Below, in pieces: positions 42,629 through 51,370 of a stretch of 64,000 nucleotides of DNA. Numbering within the stretch: position 1 is the first letter of the stretch; every line of letters begins with the position of its first letter. A program made the position numbers and the translations under genes. The DNA is taken from the NCBI GenBank assembly GCA_903881475.1, contig CAIRTK010000017.1:32153-96152 (forward strand). Direction: 5' to 3'. The notes under the pieces were generated by a model. The model was not told the origin of the DNA and made no database searches. It saw nothing but the letters and a program-made list of their open reading frames with translations. Origin of the DNA: an uncultured Opitutia bacterium. Lineage in GTDB: Bacteria; Verrucomicrobiota; Verrucomicrobiia; Opitutales; Opitutaceae.

Positions 42629-43873
42629 ATGGCGGAGCAAACACGGGTGGTGATCGTCGGGGGCGGGGCGGCGGGCTTTTTCGCGGCCATCGCCTGCGCG
42701 GAGAAACTCGGGAGCGCCGGCACGGTCACGCTGTACGAGGCGACCGCGCACCCGCTGGCCAAGGTCCGGGTTTCGGGCGGCGGGCGCTGCAACGTGACGC
42801 ACGCCTGCTTCGAGCCGCGGGAATTGGTGAAGCGCTACCCGCGCGGCGGGCGCGAGCTGCTCGGCGCGTTCCACCGCTGGCAGCCGCGCGACACGGTCGA
42901 GTGGTTCGCGGCCCGCGGGGTTGAGACGAAGACCGAGGCGGACGGCCGGATGTTTCCGGTGACGGACGACTCGGCGACGATCGTGGAGTGCCTCACCCGC
43001 GCCGCGGCGGAAGCCGGCGTGACGGTGGTGACGAGCCTCGGCGTCCGGAAGGTGGAGCGGCTGGCGCGAGAGGGCGGCGCACCGGATTTCTGGGTCACGC
43101 TCACGGATGCCTCGACCGTGCGCTGCGACCGGCTGCTGCTCGCGACCGGTGGCAACAAGTCCTCCGCGGGGCTGACCATTGCCGAGGCGCTGGGCCACAC
43201 GATCGTGCCGCCGGTGCCGTCGCTGTTCACCTTTCACATCGACGACAAGCGGCTGGAGGGTCTGTCGGGCGTGTCGGTGGAAAATGCCGCGACCAGCGTG
43301 GCCGGCACGAAATTGAAGGAGCATGGCCCGCTGCTCATCACCCACTGGGGCCTGAGCGGCCCGGCGATTCTGAAGCTGTCCGCGTGGGGCGCGCGTGAAC
43401 TGGCGGAGCGGAACTACGAGTTCACCGTCGGCGTGAACTTCGCCCCGCCGCACACGCGCGACACGCTGGTCCGCGAGCTGGCCGGGGTGCGGGAGCAGAA
43501 CCTGCGCAAGCAGATCGCCACGTGGAGCCCGCTGGCGATGCCGCAGCGGCTCTGGGAGCGGCTGGGCACCTCGGCGGGCATCGCGCCGGCGACACCGTGG
43601 GCGCAGGTCGGCAACGCCGCGCTCGCCAACCTCGCGGCGCAGGTCACGGCGGCGGAGTTCAAGGTGGTCGGCAAGAGCCTGTTCAAGGAGGAGTTTGTGA
43701 CCTGCGGCGGCGTGCGGCTGGGCGAGGTGGACTTCAAGACGATGGAAAGCCGTGTGTGCCCCGGGCTGTATTTCGCCGGCGAGGTCCTCGACATCGACGG
43801 CATCACGGGCGGCTTCAACTTCCAGTCCGCGTGGACGACCGGCTGGCTGGCGGGGCAGGCGATGGGCGGATAA
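42629..43873 (+). CDS. BaiN/HI0933-family FAD-dependent oxidoreductase
   Basis: A 414-residue flavoprotein with an N-terminal dinucleotide motif VVIVGGGAAGFFAA and the family loop VRVSGGGRCNVTHAC. The C-terminal LYFAGEVLDIDGITGGFNFQ completes the FAD site. It resembles the NAD(P)/FAD oxidoreductases annotated as BaiN; the physiological reaction is unknown. ATG 42629 is chosen because the 24 upstream residues are not conserved-looking. Confidence 0.88.
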   Translation: MAEQTRVVIVGGGAAGFFAAIACAEKLGSAGTVTLYEATAHPLAKVRVSGGGRCNVTHACFEPRELVKRYPRGGRELLGAFHRWQPRDTVEWFAARGVETKTEADGRMFPVTDDSATIVECLTRAAAEAGVTVVTSLGVRKVERLAREGGAPDFWVTLTDASTVRCDRLLLATGGNKSSAGLTIAEALGHTIVPPVPSLFTFHIDDKRLEGLSGVSVENAATSVAGTKLKEHGPLLITHWGLSGPAILKLSAWGARELAERNYEFTVGVNFAPPHTRDTLVRELAGVREQNLRKQIATWSPLAMPQRLWERLGTSAGIAPATPWAQVGNAALANLAAQVTAAEFKVVGKSLFKEEFVTCGGVRLGEVDFKTMESRVCPGLYFAGEVLDIDGITGGFNFQSAWTTGWLAGQAMGG

Positions 43874-44059
43874 ATTTACGATGGACGATTTACGAGGGAC
43901 GAGGGAATGAAGCCGCGTGGAATCCAGGCACTCGGATTTTTGGCGTGTCCTGCCGGAGATGGTCGACTTCTGACCATGGCGCGCGAAATCCTGTTTAAAC
44001 CGTCGTTGGCCTGTCTGCGGGCCACCCAGTCGTCCCTCGTAAATCATCCCTCGTAAATG
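43873..44059. repeat. Palindromic element with 30-base arms, family TTTACGAGGGACGA
   Basis: Arms 43873-43902 and 44030-44059 are inverted copies matching at 28 of 30 positions; each arm is itself a tandem duplication of about 15 bases (GATTTACGAGGGACGA). The inner 127 bases show no gene. It fills the gap between the flavoprotein and the AEC transporter, starting at the last base of one stop codon and ending 2 bases before the next ATG. Confidence 0.75.
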
Positions 44060-44061
44060 CC

Positions 44062-45009
44062 ATGATGTCTTATTGGCAGCTCCTGCTTCTCATCCTGCCG
44101 GTCTTCGCGCTCATGGCGCTGGGCATGGGGCTGCGCCGGGTCGGCTGGCTCACGGCCGAGGCGGACACGAGCCTGCTGCGGGTCGTGGTGAACGTGCTCT
44201 ATCCCTGCATCATCTTTGAAAACGTGCACGCCAACCCGGCGTTGCGCGATCCGGGCAACCTCGCGTGGGCGCCGCTGATCGGGTTCGTGACGATGAGCGG
44301 GGGCATCGCGGTCTGCTACTACGCGGCGCGGCTGCTCGGCTTCACCGTGGGCACGGGGCTGCGCACGTTCGCGTTCTCGGCGGGAATCTACAATTACAGC
44401 TACATCACCGTGCCGGTGATGACGGCCCTGTTCGGGGCCGGGAGCCTGGGCGTGCTCTTCGCGCACAACGTCGGCGCCGAGGCGGCCATCTGGATCGTGG
44501 GCATCATGGTGCTGGCAGGGCAGTCCTGGCGGGACGGCTGGCGCCAGCTGCTCAGCCCGCCGGTGGTGGCGCTGGTCGTGTCGGTGGTGGTCAACCTGGC
44601 CGGGCTGGCGCCGCATCTTCCCGGCGTGGTGCTGGCGGTGGTGCGGCCGCTGTCGGCCTGTGCGATTCCCATGGGCCTGATTCTCAGCGGGGCGACGATG
44701 GCGGAGCATTTCTTCCAGCGGCCCCGCGAGCTATTTGAGGTGCGCACGTCGCTGGCCGCGGTGGGGCTGCGGCTCGGCGTGATGACCGGTCTGTTCCTGC
44801 TCCTCGCGCGGTTCGGACCGTTTTCCGCCGATCTCAAGCACGTGATCATGGTGCAGGCGGCGATGCCCGCGGGATTTCTGCCGCTGGTGCTCGTCCGGCA
44901 TCACGGCGGGCACCTCCTGACGGCGGTGCGGGTCGTGCTGGCGACGGTGGTGGCCAGCATCCTGCTGACCCCGCTCTGGCTGCGGCTCGGGCAGGTCTGG
45001 GTGGGATGA
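44062..45009 (+). CDS. AEC (auxin efflux carrier)-family transporter
   Basis: A 315-residue inner-membrane protein with ten predicted helices in two halves, the AEC arrangement. Characteristic segments include FALMALGMGLRRVGWL and the helix-break NYSYITVPVMTALFG, with a late LSACAIPMGLILSGATM. Bacterial AEC proteins carry malate or other small organic acids. A perfect hairpin follows at 45054-45084. Confidence 0.85.
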   Translation: MMSYWQLLLLILPVFALMALGMGLRRVGWLTAEADTSLLRVVVNVLYPCIIFENVHANPALRDPGNLAWAPLIGFVTMSGGIAVCYYAARLLGFTVGTGLRTFAFSAGIYNYSYITVPVMTALFGAGSLGVLFAHNVGAEAAIWIVGIMVLAGQSWRDGWRQLLSPPVVALVVSVVVNLAGLAPHLPGVVLAVVRPLSACAIPMGLILSGATMAEHFFQRPRELFEVRTSLAAVGLRLGVMTGLFLLLARFGPFSADLKHVIMVQAAMPAGFLPLVLVRHHGGHLLTAVRVVLATVVASILLTPLWLRLGQVWVG

Positions 45010-45053
45010 CCTCCGGCTGCCGCCAAGCCTTGAGGCCGGAGCGAGGTGCGCAG

Positions 45054-45084
45054 AGGCAATGTCACTTATTAAGTGACATTGCCT
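45054..45084. terminator. 14-bp perfect stem-loop; GTCACTT-ATT-AAGTGAC palindrome (copy 2)
   Basis: AGGCAATGTCACTT and its exact complement with loop ATT, between the AEC and alpha-galactosidase genes. The core differs from the 33928-33956 core by paired changes (C to T with G to A), which preserves the stem. It lacks a T-run but may terminate AEC transcription or act as a repeated element. Confidence 0.65.
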
Positions 45085-45123
45085 TGGGCGAGGCCGGCGG
45101 GCGCCCAGTTAGCGTTGTATTCC

Positions 45124-47337
45124 ATGGGTGCCGTGGTGGGATCGGGCGCTTTCTTCCCCGCCATGAAATCCGGCCTGCTCCCCAAGATTTACCGTGAAGT
45201 GCGCTGCGGCGCAACGACCGCGCTCTACGTCCAGGATCCGGGCAGTGGCCGGCTCGGCCTGTGGCTGGTGCCGTCGAGTCACCGGAGCCGGCTGGCGCCG
45301 CGACGGGAATTTCTCAGCGGCGTGGAGATCGACAGCTCCCTCAGCCCGACATATCAAGGGCCGCCGGCGTGGACGGTCGAGTCACTCCTGCAGCTGAAGG
45401 CGGGGGAGGACGATGCCGTGGCGGCGTTTGGCCAGGGCCGCACGATGCGCAACAGCCCGACCGCGGAGAAGATGAAGTTTACGAGTCAGCGCGTCACCCG
45501 AGCGGGCGGCGTCGTGACGGTGCGGACGGACTTCGCGCACCCGGACGGCTGGCAGGCCCGCCATGACCTGTCGTGGCGGCGGGGCGCAAGCTGGCTGGAG
45601 AGCAGCGTGACCGTGGAGAACACCTCGGCGCAGCCGGTCACGCTGGAGTTTCTCGCGAGCTTCTCGGTCGGCGGGCTGGCCGCCCTCGCCCGGGACGACG
45701 CGCCGGGCCGGCTGCGGCTGCACCGGTTCCGCAGCGTCTGGAGCATGGAAGGACGGCTGGAGACGCGGGCGTTTGAGGACCTGCAGCTGGAGCGCGCGTG
45801 GGCCGGTTCCGCCGTGCGCAACGAGCGGTTTGGCGCCGTGGGTTCGCTGCCGGTGAACGGATTTTTCCCCTTCATAGCGGTGGAGGACGCGGGGGCCGGC
45901 GTGACCTGGGGTGCGCAACTGGCGCATCCGGGCTCGTGGCAAATGGAGGCCTACCGGCGTGACGACCTCGGGGCGATTTCCGGCGGTCTGGCCGATCGCG
46001 AACTCGGCCACTGGATGAAAACCCTTCCGCCCGGGACGAGCTTCACCTCGCCGACGGCGACGCTGGCCTGCGTGGCGGGAGACATTGACGACCTGTGCTT
46101 CGCCCTGACCGCGGCACAGGAAGTGCCGCTGGCGGCGCTGCCGAAAAGCGAGGCGACGCTGCCCGTGCTGTTCAACGAGTGGGCGACGAGCTGGGGCAAT
46201 CCCAGTCACGCCAACATGGTGGCGCTCGCGCAAGCGCTGCGCGGCACCGGCATCAAATACCTCGTGATGGATGCGGGCTGGTACAAACCCGCGGGTGGCG
46301 ACTGGTCCACCGCGCAGGGCGACTGGCAGCCGAATGCCGCGATGTACCCTGAGGGGCTGCGCGCCACCGCCGATGCGATCCGGGCGTGCGGGCTGGTCCC
46401 GGGCATCTGGTTTGAACTGGAAGTCATCGGTTCCGTCTCGCCGCTGTTCAGCCGCACCGATCTGTTGCTGCACCGCGACGGCCGGGTGTTGACGGCGGGC
46501 AGCCGGCGGTTTCTCGACTTCCGCAAGCCGGAAGTCATCGCGCACCTCACCGCCCGCGTCATCGACCTGCTGCGGGCGGGCAATTTCGGCTACCTCAAGG
46601 TGGACTACAACGACAGCATCGGCCTCGGGGTGGACGGGGCGGAGTCGCTGGGCGAGGGATTGCGCCAGCATCTCGCGGGCGTGCAGGCCTTCTTCCGGAA
46701 ACTGCGGGCGGAGCTGCCGGACCTCGTCATCGAGAACTGCTCGTCAGGCGGGCACCGCCTCGAACCCTCCATGCTGGGCCTCACGGCGATGAGCAGTTTC
46801 TCGGACGCGCACGAATGCCCGGAGATCCCGATCATCGCGGCCAATCTCCACCGGCTCATGCTGCCGCGGCAGAGCCAGATCTGGGCGGTGCTGCGGGCGC
46901 GGGAAAGCCTGCGGCGCGTGGTCTATCTCCTCGCGGGCGGGTTTCTTGGCCGGCTGTGCCTGTCGGGGGATTTTCCCACGCTGCGGCCGGAGCAGCGGGC
47001 GCTCGTCGACCGCGCGATCGCGCTCTACGCGCTGGCGGCACCGGCGATCCGCCGCGGACGTTCGCACCGCTACGGCCCCGAAGTCGCGGCTTACCGGCAT
47101 GCGCAGGGCTGGCAGGCGGTGGTGCGGGTGGGCGCCGACGGGAAAAAGCTGCTGATGGTCGGGCATGCCTTCGAAAACCACGGTGTTAAAACCATCCGCC
47201 TACCGCTGCCTCCGGGCCGCTGGCGCGTGGTGGGTGAACTGCACACCGACCGGCGGGGCGTGACGCTCGCAAAGGGCGAACTCCGCTGGCAGCCCGCGGG
47301 CGAGTGGTCCGCGAGCGTGGTGCTGCTGACACGCTGA
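45124..47337 (+). CDS. Alpha-galactosidase-like GH36 enzyme
   Basis: A 737-residue glycoside hydrolase with the GH36 layout: beta N-domain, (beta/alpha)8 barrel, C-domain. The barrel signature KYLVMDAGWYKP is followed by FGYLKVDYNDSIGLG, whose aspartate (about D494) is the predicted nucleophile; FSDAHECPEIP (about D561) is the candidate acid/base. The IENCSSGGHRLEP motif is typical. No signal peptide is visible. The ATG at 45124 is preferred to one at 45073 in the palindrome-flanked spacer. Its stop is 8 bases from the convergent PhyH gene. Confidence 0.85.
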   Translation: MGAVVGSGAFFPAMKSGLLPKIYREVRCGATTALYVQDPGSGRLGLWLVPSSHRSRLAPRREFLSGVEIDSSLSPTYQGPPAWTVESLLQLKAGEDDAVAAFGQGRTMRNSPTAEKMKFTSQRVTRAGGVVTVRTDFAHPDGWQARHDLSWRRGASWLESSVTVENTSAQPVTLEFLASFSVGGLAALARDDAPGRLRLHRFRSVWSMEGRLETRAFEDLQLERAWAGSAVRNERFGAVGSLPVNGFFPFIAVEDAGAGVTWGAQLAHPGSWQMEAYRRDDLGAISGGLADRELGHWMKTLPPGTSFTSPTATLACVAGDIDDLCFALTAAQEVPLAALPKSEATLPVLFNEWATSWGNPSHANMVALAQALRGTGIKYLVMDAGWYKPAGGDWSTAQGDWQPNAAMYPEGLRATADAIRACGLVPGIWFELEVIGSVSPLFSRTDLLLHRDGRVLTAGSRRFLDFRKPEVIAHLTARVIDLLRAGNFGYLKVDYNDSIGLGVDGAESLGEGLRQHLAGVQAFFRKLRAELPDLVIENCSSGGHRLEPSMLGLTAMSSFSDAHECPEIPIIAANLHRLMLPRQSQIWAVLRARESLRRVVYLLAGGFLGRLCLSGDFPTLRPEQRALVDRAIALYALAAPAIRRGRSHRYGPEVAAYRHAQGWQAVVRVGADGKKLLMVGHAFENHGVKTIRLPLPPGRWRVVGELHTDRRGVTLAKGELRWQPAGEWSASVVLLTR

Positions 47338-47345
47338 GGCGGGCG

Positions 47346-48380
47346 TCAGTCGTCCTCGTCCTGCTGCGGCGTCGCGGGCTTCATATCCATGGCGTCCGTG
47401 GCGAGGTTGCCCACGGCGCCGGGGATGTAGCGGTGATTTTTCCGGCGGGTCTCCGGGTCTTCCAGCGCCGCGCACGGCGTGCCGAAGCGCGGCTGGGCAT
47501 AGGGCAGGTGCGTGTCGCCGCGGGCAAGGATGTGCGAGGCGCTGCTCATGAGCGTCACCGGGTCCTGCCTGGGCGCGCCCGGCCCGGTGATCGGACCCCA
47601 TTGCGTGAAGGAGCGGGCGTTGCAGTAGTGGCTCACAAAGGAGCGGCGGAAACGGTCGGAGGTGACGTTGGTCTTGCTGCGGTGCAGGACGTGGCCGTTG
47701 AAAAACACCACGTCGCCCGCCTTGGCCGGCACGAGGACCTGCGGATAACGGTCGGCGACCGGGCTGAGCTGGTTGCGCGCGTCGTCGGTGTCGCTGACAT
47801 GCGCGACCTCCGGGACGCCGGGCAGCTGGCGGTCGCCGTACCACGGCTCGGTCTTCGGCGGCGGGTACACGGGCTCAATCTGGCTGCCGGCGGCCATCCA
47901 CATCGCGCCATTGTACTCGTCGCAGTCGTCGATCGCGATCCACGCACCGCAGAGCGTGTCGGGATGCGTGGGAATGTAGAACGTGTCCTGATGCCAGCCC
48001 TGGCCGGGCGAACCCGGCGGCTTCAGGAAAAGCATTGTTTGCAGCGCCAGGATGTCGGGGCCGATGAGCGTCTCCAGCACGTCGAGCACCCGCGGGTGCA
48101 GCAGGTAGCGCTCATGCAGCGGCACCTGGCGGTGCAGCATGTGAATGCGCGCGACCAGCTGGGCTTTCTCGAGCGGCGTGAGATGGGCCGGCGGCAGCGG
48201 CAGGCGGTCGGCCTCGGGCGTGTCCGGGTGCTGCTGGGGCACCCGGCCCTGCATCAGGTCCTCGATGTGGTCCCTCAGCTCCTGGATGTCGGCGGCCGGG
48301 ACGAGGCCGGGGATGACCACATAGCCATCGCGGCGGAAGCGGCGGTAATCGTCGATGGAGACCTTGTAGGACGAGGACAT
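47346..48380 (-). CDS. Phytanoyl-CoA dioxygenase (PhyH)-family protein
   Basis: A 344-residue Fe(II)/2-oxoglutarate oxygenase-type protein. The metal ligands are H130-x-D132 in GWHQDTFYIP and a distal histidine in FFNGHVLHRS (H230 or H233), with basic residues after it for 2-oxoglutarate. PhyH proteins hydroxylate diverse lipids and metabolites. The C-terminus (about 300-344) is not part of the core. It converges on the GH36 gene. Confidence 0.85.
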   Translation of the reverse strand: MSSSYKVSIDDYRRFRRDGYVVIPGLVPAADIQELRDHIEDLMQGRVPQQHPDTPEADRLPLPPAHLTPLEKAQLVARIHMLHRQVPLHERYLLHPRVLDVLETLIGPDILALQTMLFLKPPGSPGQGWHQDTFYIPTHPDTLCGAWIAIDDCDEYNGAMWMAAGSQIEPVYPPPKTEPWYGDRQLPGVPEVAHVSDTDDARNQLSPVADRYPQVLVPAKAGDVVFFNGHVLHRSKTNVTSDRFRRSFVSHYCNARSFTQWGPITGPGAPRQDPVTLMSSASHILARGDTHLPYAQPRFGTPCAALEDPETRRKNHRYIPGAVGNLATDAMDMKPATPQQDEDD

Positions 48381-48495
48381 TCGCCGAGATTGAAGGGCGG
48401 GTTTGGCGGCGACCAGCTATTTTGGGAAAACCGGCCGGACGGGTCGGGCTGACCGCAAGCTCGCCATGGGTGCGGCGCGCGCTTTCGATGCCCGC

Positions 48496-49485
48496 ATGCA
48501 CCTCCGTCCACTCGGTCGCAGCGACCTGAACGTCTCCGAGCTTTGCCTCGGCACCATGCAGTTCGGGTGGACGGCCGACGAGGCCGCGTCGTTTGCGGTC
48601 ATGGACGCCTTCGCCCAGGCGGGCGGCAATTTCATCGACACGGCCGACATCTACACGACGTGGGGACCGCAGGGCCTGGCGGGCGGCGGCAAGTCGGAGG
48701 AAATCATCGGCCGCTGGATGAAGGCGCGCGGCAACCGTTCAAAGATCATCCTGGCGACGAAGGTGCGCGGCCGGATGACCGAGGGCCCCGGCGGCGAGGG
48801 GCTGGCCCGCGAACGCGTCATCCGCTGCTGCGAGGATTCGCTGCGCCGACTGCAGACCGATCACATTGATCTCTATCAATGCCACTCGGCGGACCTCGCC
48901 GTCCCGATCGAGGAAACCCTCGGGGCCCTCGACGAACTCGTGCGGGCCGGCAAGGTGCGCGTGATCGGCGCGTCGAACTATCCGGCGTGGCGCCTGATGG
49001 AGGCGCTCTGGCGGAGCGACCAGCGCGGCTACGCCCGCTTCAATTCCTACCAGCCGGAGTATTCGCTGATGGAGCGCAGCCTCTTCGAGATGGAGGCGCG
49101 GCCGCTCTGCAAGCATTACGGCCTCGGGGTCATTCCCTATTCGCCGCTCGCGGGTGGATTCCTCACGGGCAAGTACCGCCGCGGTGCCCAGGTCGAGAGT
49201 GTCCGCGCCACGGATATCGGGAAAAAATACGGCAACGACCAGGGGTTCGCCGTCATCGAGAAATTGACGGAGATCGGCCATGCCCGCGGCAAGACGGTCG
49301 CGCAGGCCGCGTTGGCGTGGCTGCTGACCAACCCGGTGGTGACCTCGGCGATCATCGGCGCGAACACGCCCGCACAGCTGGCGGATTCGCTCGGTGTCGC
49401 GGGGTACCGCCTAGACGCAACGGAAATGGCCGCCCTCCATGAGCTCACGCGCTATCCGATGAACTGGCGGCCGATCTGGGACTGA
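48496..49485 (+). CDS. Aldo/keto reductase (second copy)
   Basis: A 329-residue AKR enzyme with tetrad residues in FIDTADIYTTWGP, LATKVRG and DLYQCHS, and the IIGANTPAQLADSL cofactor-binding end. The insert GLAGGGKSEEIIGRW marks the AKR11/YdhF-like group. The start MHLRPLGRSDLNVS at 48496 gives the same length as its relative at 13655-14644. It diverges from PhyH. Confidence 0.9.
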   Translation: MHLRPLGRSDLNVSELCLGTMQFGWTADEAASFAVMDAFAQAGGNFIDTADIYTTWGPQGLAGGGKSEEIIGRWMKARGNRSKIILATKVRGRMTEGPGGEGLARERVIRCCEDSLRRLQTDHIDLYQCHSADLAVPIEETLGALDELVRAGKVRVIGASNYPAWRLMEALWRSDQRGYARFNSYQPEYSLMERSLFEMEARPLCKHYGLGVIPYSPLAGGFLTGKYRRGAQVESVRATDIGKKYGNDQGFAVIEKLTEIGHARGKTVAQAALAWLLTNPVVTSAIIGANTPAQLADSLGVAGYRLDATEMAALHELTRYPMNWRPIWD

Positions 49486-49551
49486 CGATGGCGGATTACG
49501 GATATCGGAAGGTTCGATTGACCGGACGTATTCCGGATATTCGGGAAAGTG

Positions 49552-49660
49552 TTTAACACGGAGGGCGCAGAGGGCACGGAGAGAGGCGCGTCCAAGCCTC
49601 CCGATTTGCCCGGATGGACTGGCTATTCTACTCCGTGCTCTCTGTGTCCTCCGTGTTAAA
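49552..49660. repeat. Palindromic element, family TTTAACACGGAGG
   Basis: Inverted 30-base arms (49552-49581 and 49631-49660) match at 27 of 30 positions; the outer parts are TTTAACACGGAGG and CCTCCGTGTTAAA. Each arm has a purine-rich, roughly 9-base rhythm (GGAGGGCGCAGAGGGCAC). It lies in the 289-base spacer between the aldo/keto reductase and the binding-protein gene; no other feature was seen there. Confidence 0.75.
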
Positions 49661-49774
49661 ATCAGATTTCATCCGGGACCCGATATTTGCGCTCCGCAAT
49701 TCAGTTGGCTCGCGGTCCCGCCTCGGCTTCGCTGCCGTCATGTTTGGTCCGCCCCGCCAAGACATCGCTGTCGC

Positions 49775-51370
49775 ATGAAGCTCAAGCATGCGGGCATTGT
49801 CGTGTTGGCGGCCGGCTACGCCGCGGCGGCCTGGCTGGTCTGGCACCACACGCACCGCGCGGCGGGGCCCGAGCGCGTGACGATCCGGCTTTGCCACTGG
49901 CAGCTCGAGGGTACGGTGCGGCAGGGCCTGGAGGCGGTGGCCCGCCGCTATGAGCAGCTCAATCCGCGGGTGAAGGTGGAGATCCTCGTCGTGCCCGAGA
50001 CCATCTACCGGCAATGGATGCGCACGCAGCTGGTCGGGGACACCGCGCCGGACCTCATCGAGTACACGATGTACTGGGGCCGCATCGAGGAGCTGGCGCC
50101 GCGGTATTTCCAGCCGATCTCGCGGGAGGTGGCGGAGCCGAATCCCTACAACCGCGGCACGCCGCTCGCGGGCGTGCCGTGGCGCGACACCTTCCTCGAC
50201 GGCATGACGGGGCCGGATGCCTACAACACGCTGATGCGCGAGTATTACGCGCCGACCATCGCGATGTTCACGATGCGGCTGTTCTACAACCGCACCCTGC
50301 TCCGCGAAATCACCGGCCGGGACGAACCGCCCGCGACGTGGCGGGAATTTCTGGCTTTGCGGGATGCGGTGAACGCCTACGCGAAGCGGGAAGGGCGCGT
50401 GCTCTCGACCCTCAGCAACTCGCGGGACAACAACTGGTGGCTCGCGATCCCGCTGTTTCAAGGGATGGGCAGCCATTTTTCCCCGCAGCTGGACCATGAC
50501 CACTCGCTGAGCCTGTCGTATTGGGAGCTGTCCCTGGGCTGGTTGCGCGGCGAATGGTCGTTCCGGACGCCGGAGATCGCCAACGGCCTCGCGGTGTTCC
50601 GCGAGTTTGGCAATGCGAGCCAGCCGGGGTTTGTGCAGATGCGGCGGGACGTCGCCATGCTGGATTTCCTGCGCGGCCACGGGCTCATCCTCTGCGCCGG
50701 CAGCTGGGATGCGAGCAGCCTGCGCCGCGAGGCGCCCTTCGAGGTCGGGGCGTTCCGCCTGCCGCTGCCGGGCGCCGAGGATCCGGAATTCGGGCCGCTG
50801 ACGCTGGGCCCGATGTCCGACGGCTCGGTGGAGACCTCGACCCCCTTCTATCTCAACAAGGCCTCGGCGCATCCCGCGGAGGCGCTCGATTTCCTGCGCT
50901 TCCTCACGAGCATCGAGGGCGACCAGATCTTCGTGGACACGAGCCAGTGGCTGCCGGCGATCAAGCAGGTGCGGCCGACGGATTTTTCTCGGCGGTTCAT
51001 GCCGTTTTACGACGGGTATAACTGGGGTCCGCGATCCTATTTCGACGGCACCGGAACGGAGATGACCATGTTCTTCCTCCAGGAGATGCACCGGATGTTC
51101 GGGCCGAACGGGAGCGTGGCGGCGTTCCAGGACGAGATGGACCGGCACGCGTCGGCCTACTCCGACCGCGACCTGCATGCGCATCTGCGCGACTCGCGCG
51201 TGGCCTTCAACACGGATGACGTGACGGACACGGCCCGTATGCGCCTAACGGGTGAGACGGACCGGCTGCCGGTCTCGCCGGCGCTGCTGGAGGCGAAGTA
51301 TTATCAAACGGTCCGGGAAATGGCGCGCGCCATCCAACGCCGGCAGGCGGGCAAGGAGGCGCCCCCATGA
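49775..51370 (+). CDS. Membrane-anchored extracellular solute-binding protein (copy A)
   Basis: A 531-residue ABC-type carbohydrate-binding protein. The N-terminal helix (about 5-24, GIVVLAAGYAAAAWLVW) has no lipobox or clear cleavage site and probably stays as an anchor. The receptor then reads RVTIRLCHWQLE, RYEQLNPRV, DLIEYTMYWGR, and PNPYNRGTPLAGVPWRDTF, all shared with the copy at 55022-56599. Late segments STPFYLNKASAHPAEALDFLRFLTS are typical of group I sugar receptors. It overlaps the following TPR gene by ATGA, and no permease gene is nearby. Confidence 0.9.
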   Translation: MKLKHAGIVVLAAGYAAAAWLVWHHTHRAAGPERVTIRLCHWQLEGTVRQGLEAVARRYEQLNPRVKVEILVVPETIYRQWMRTQLVGDTAPDLIEYTMYWGRIEELAPRYFQPISREVAEPNPYNRGTPLAGVPWRDTFLDGMTGPDAYNTLMREYYAPTIAMFTMRLFYNRTLLREITGRDEPPATWREFLALRDAVNAYAKREGRVLSTLSNSRDNNWWLAIPLFQGMGSHFSPQLDHDHSLSLSYWELSLGWLRGEWSFRTPEIANGLAVFREFGNASQPGFVQMRRDVAMLDFLRGHGLILCAGSWDASSLRREAPFEVGAFRLPLPGAEDPEFGPLTLGPMSDGSVETSTPFYLNKASAHPAEALDFLRFLTSIEGDQIFVDTSQWLPAIKQVRPTDFSRRFMPFYDGYNWGPRSYFDGTGTEMTMFFLQEMHRMFGPNGSVAAFQDEMDRHASAYSDRDLHAHLRDSRVAFNTDDVTDTARMRLTGETDRLPVSPALLEAKYYQTVREMARAIQRRQAGKEAPP

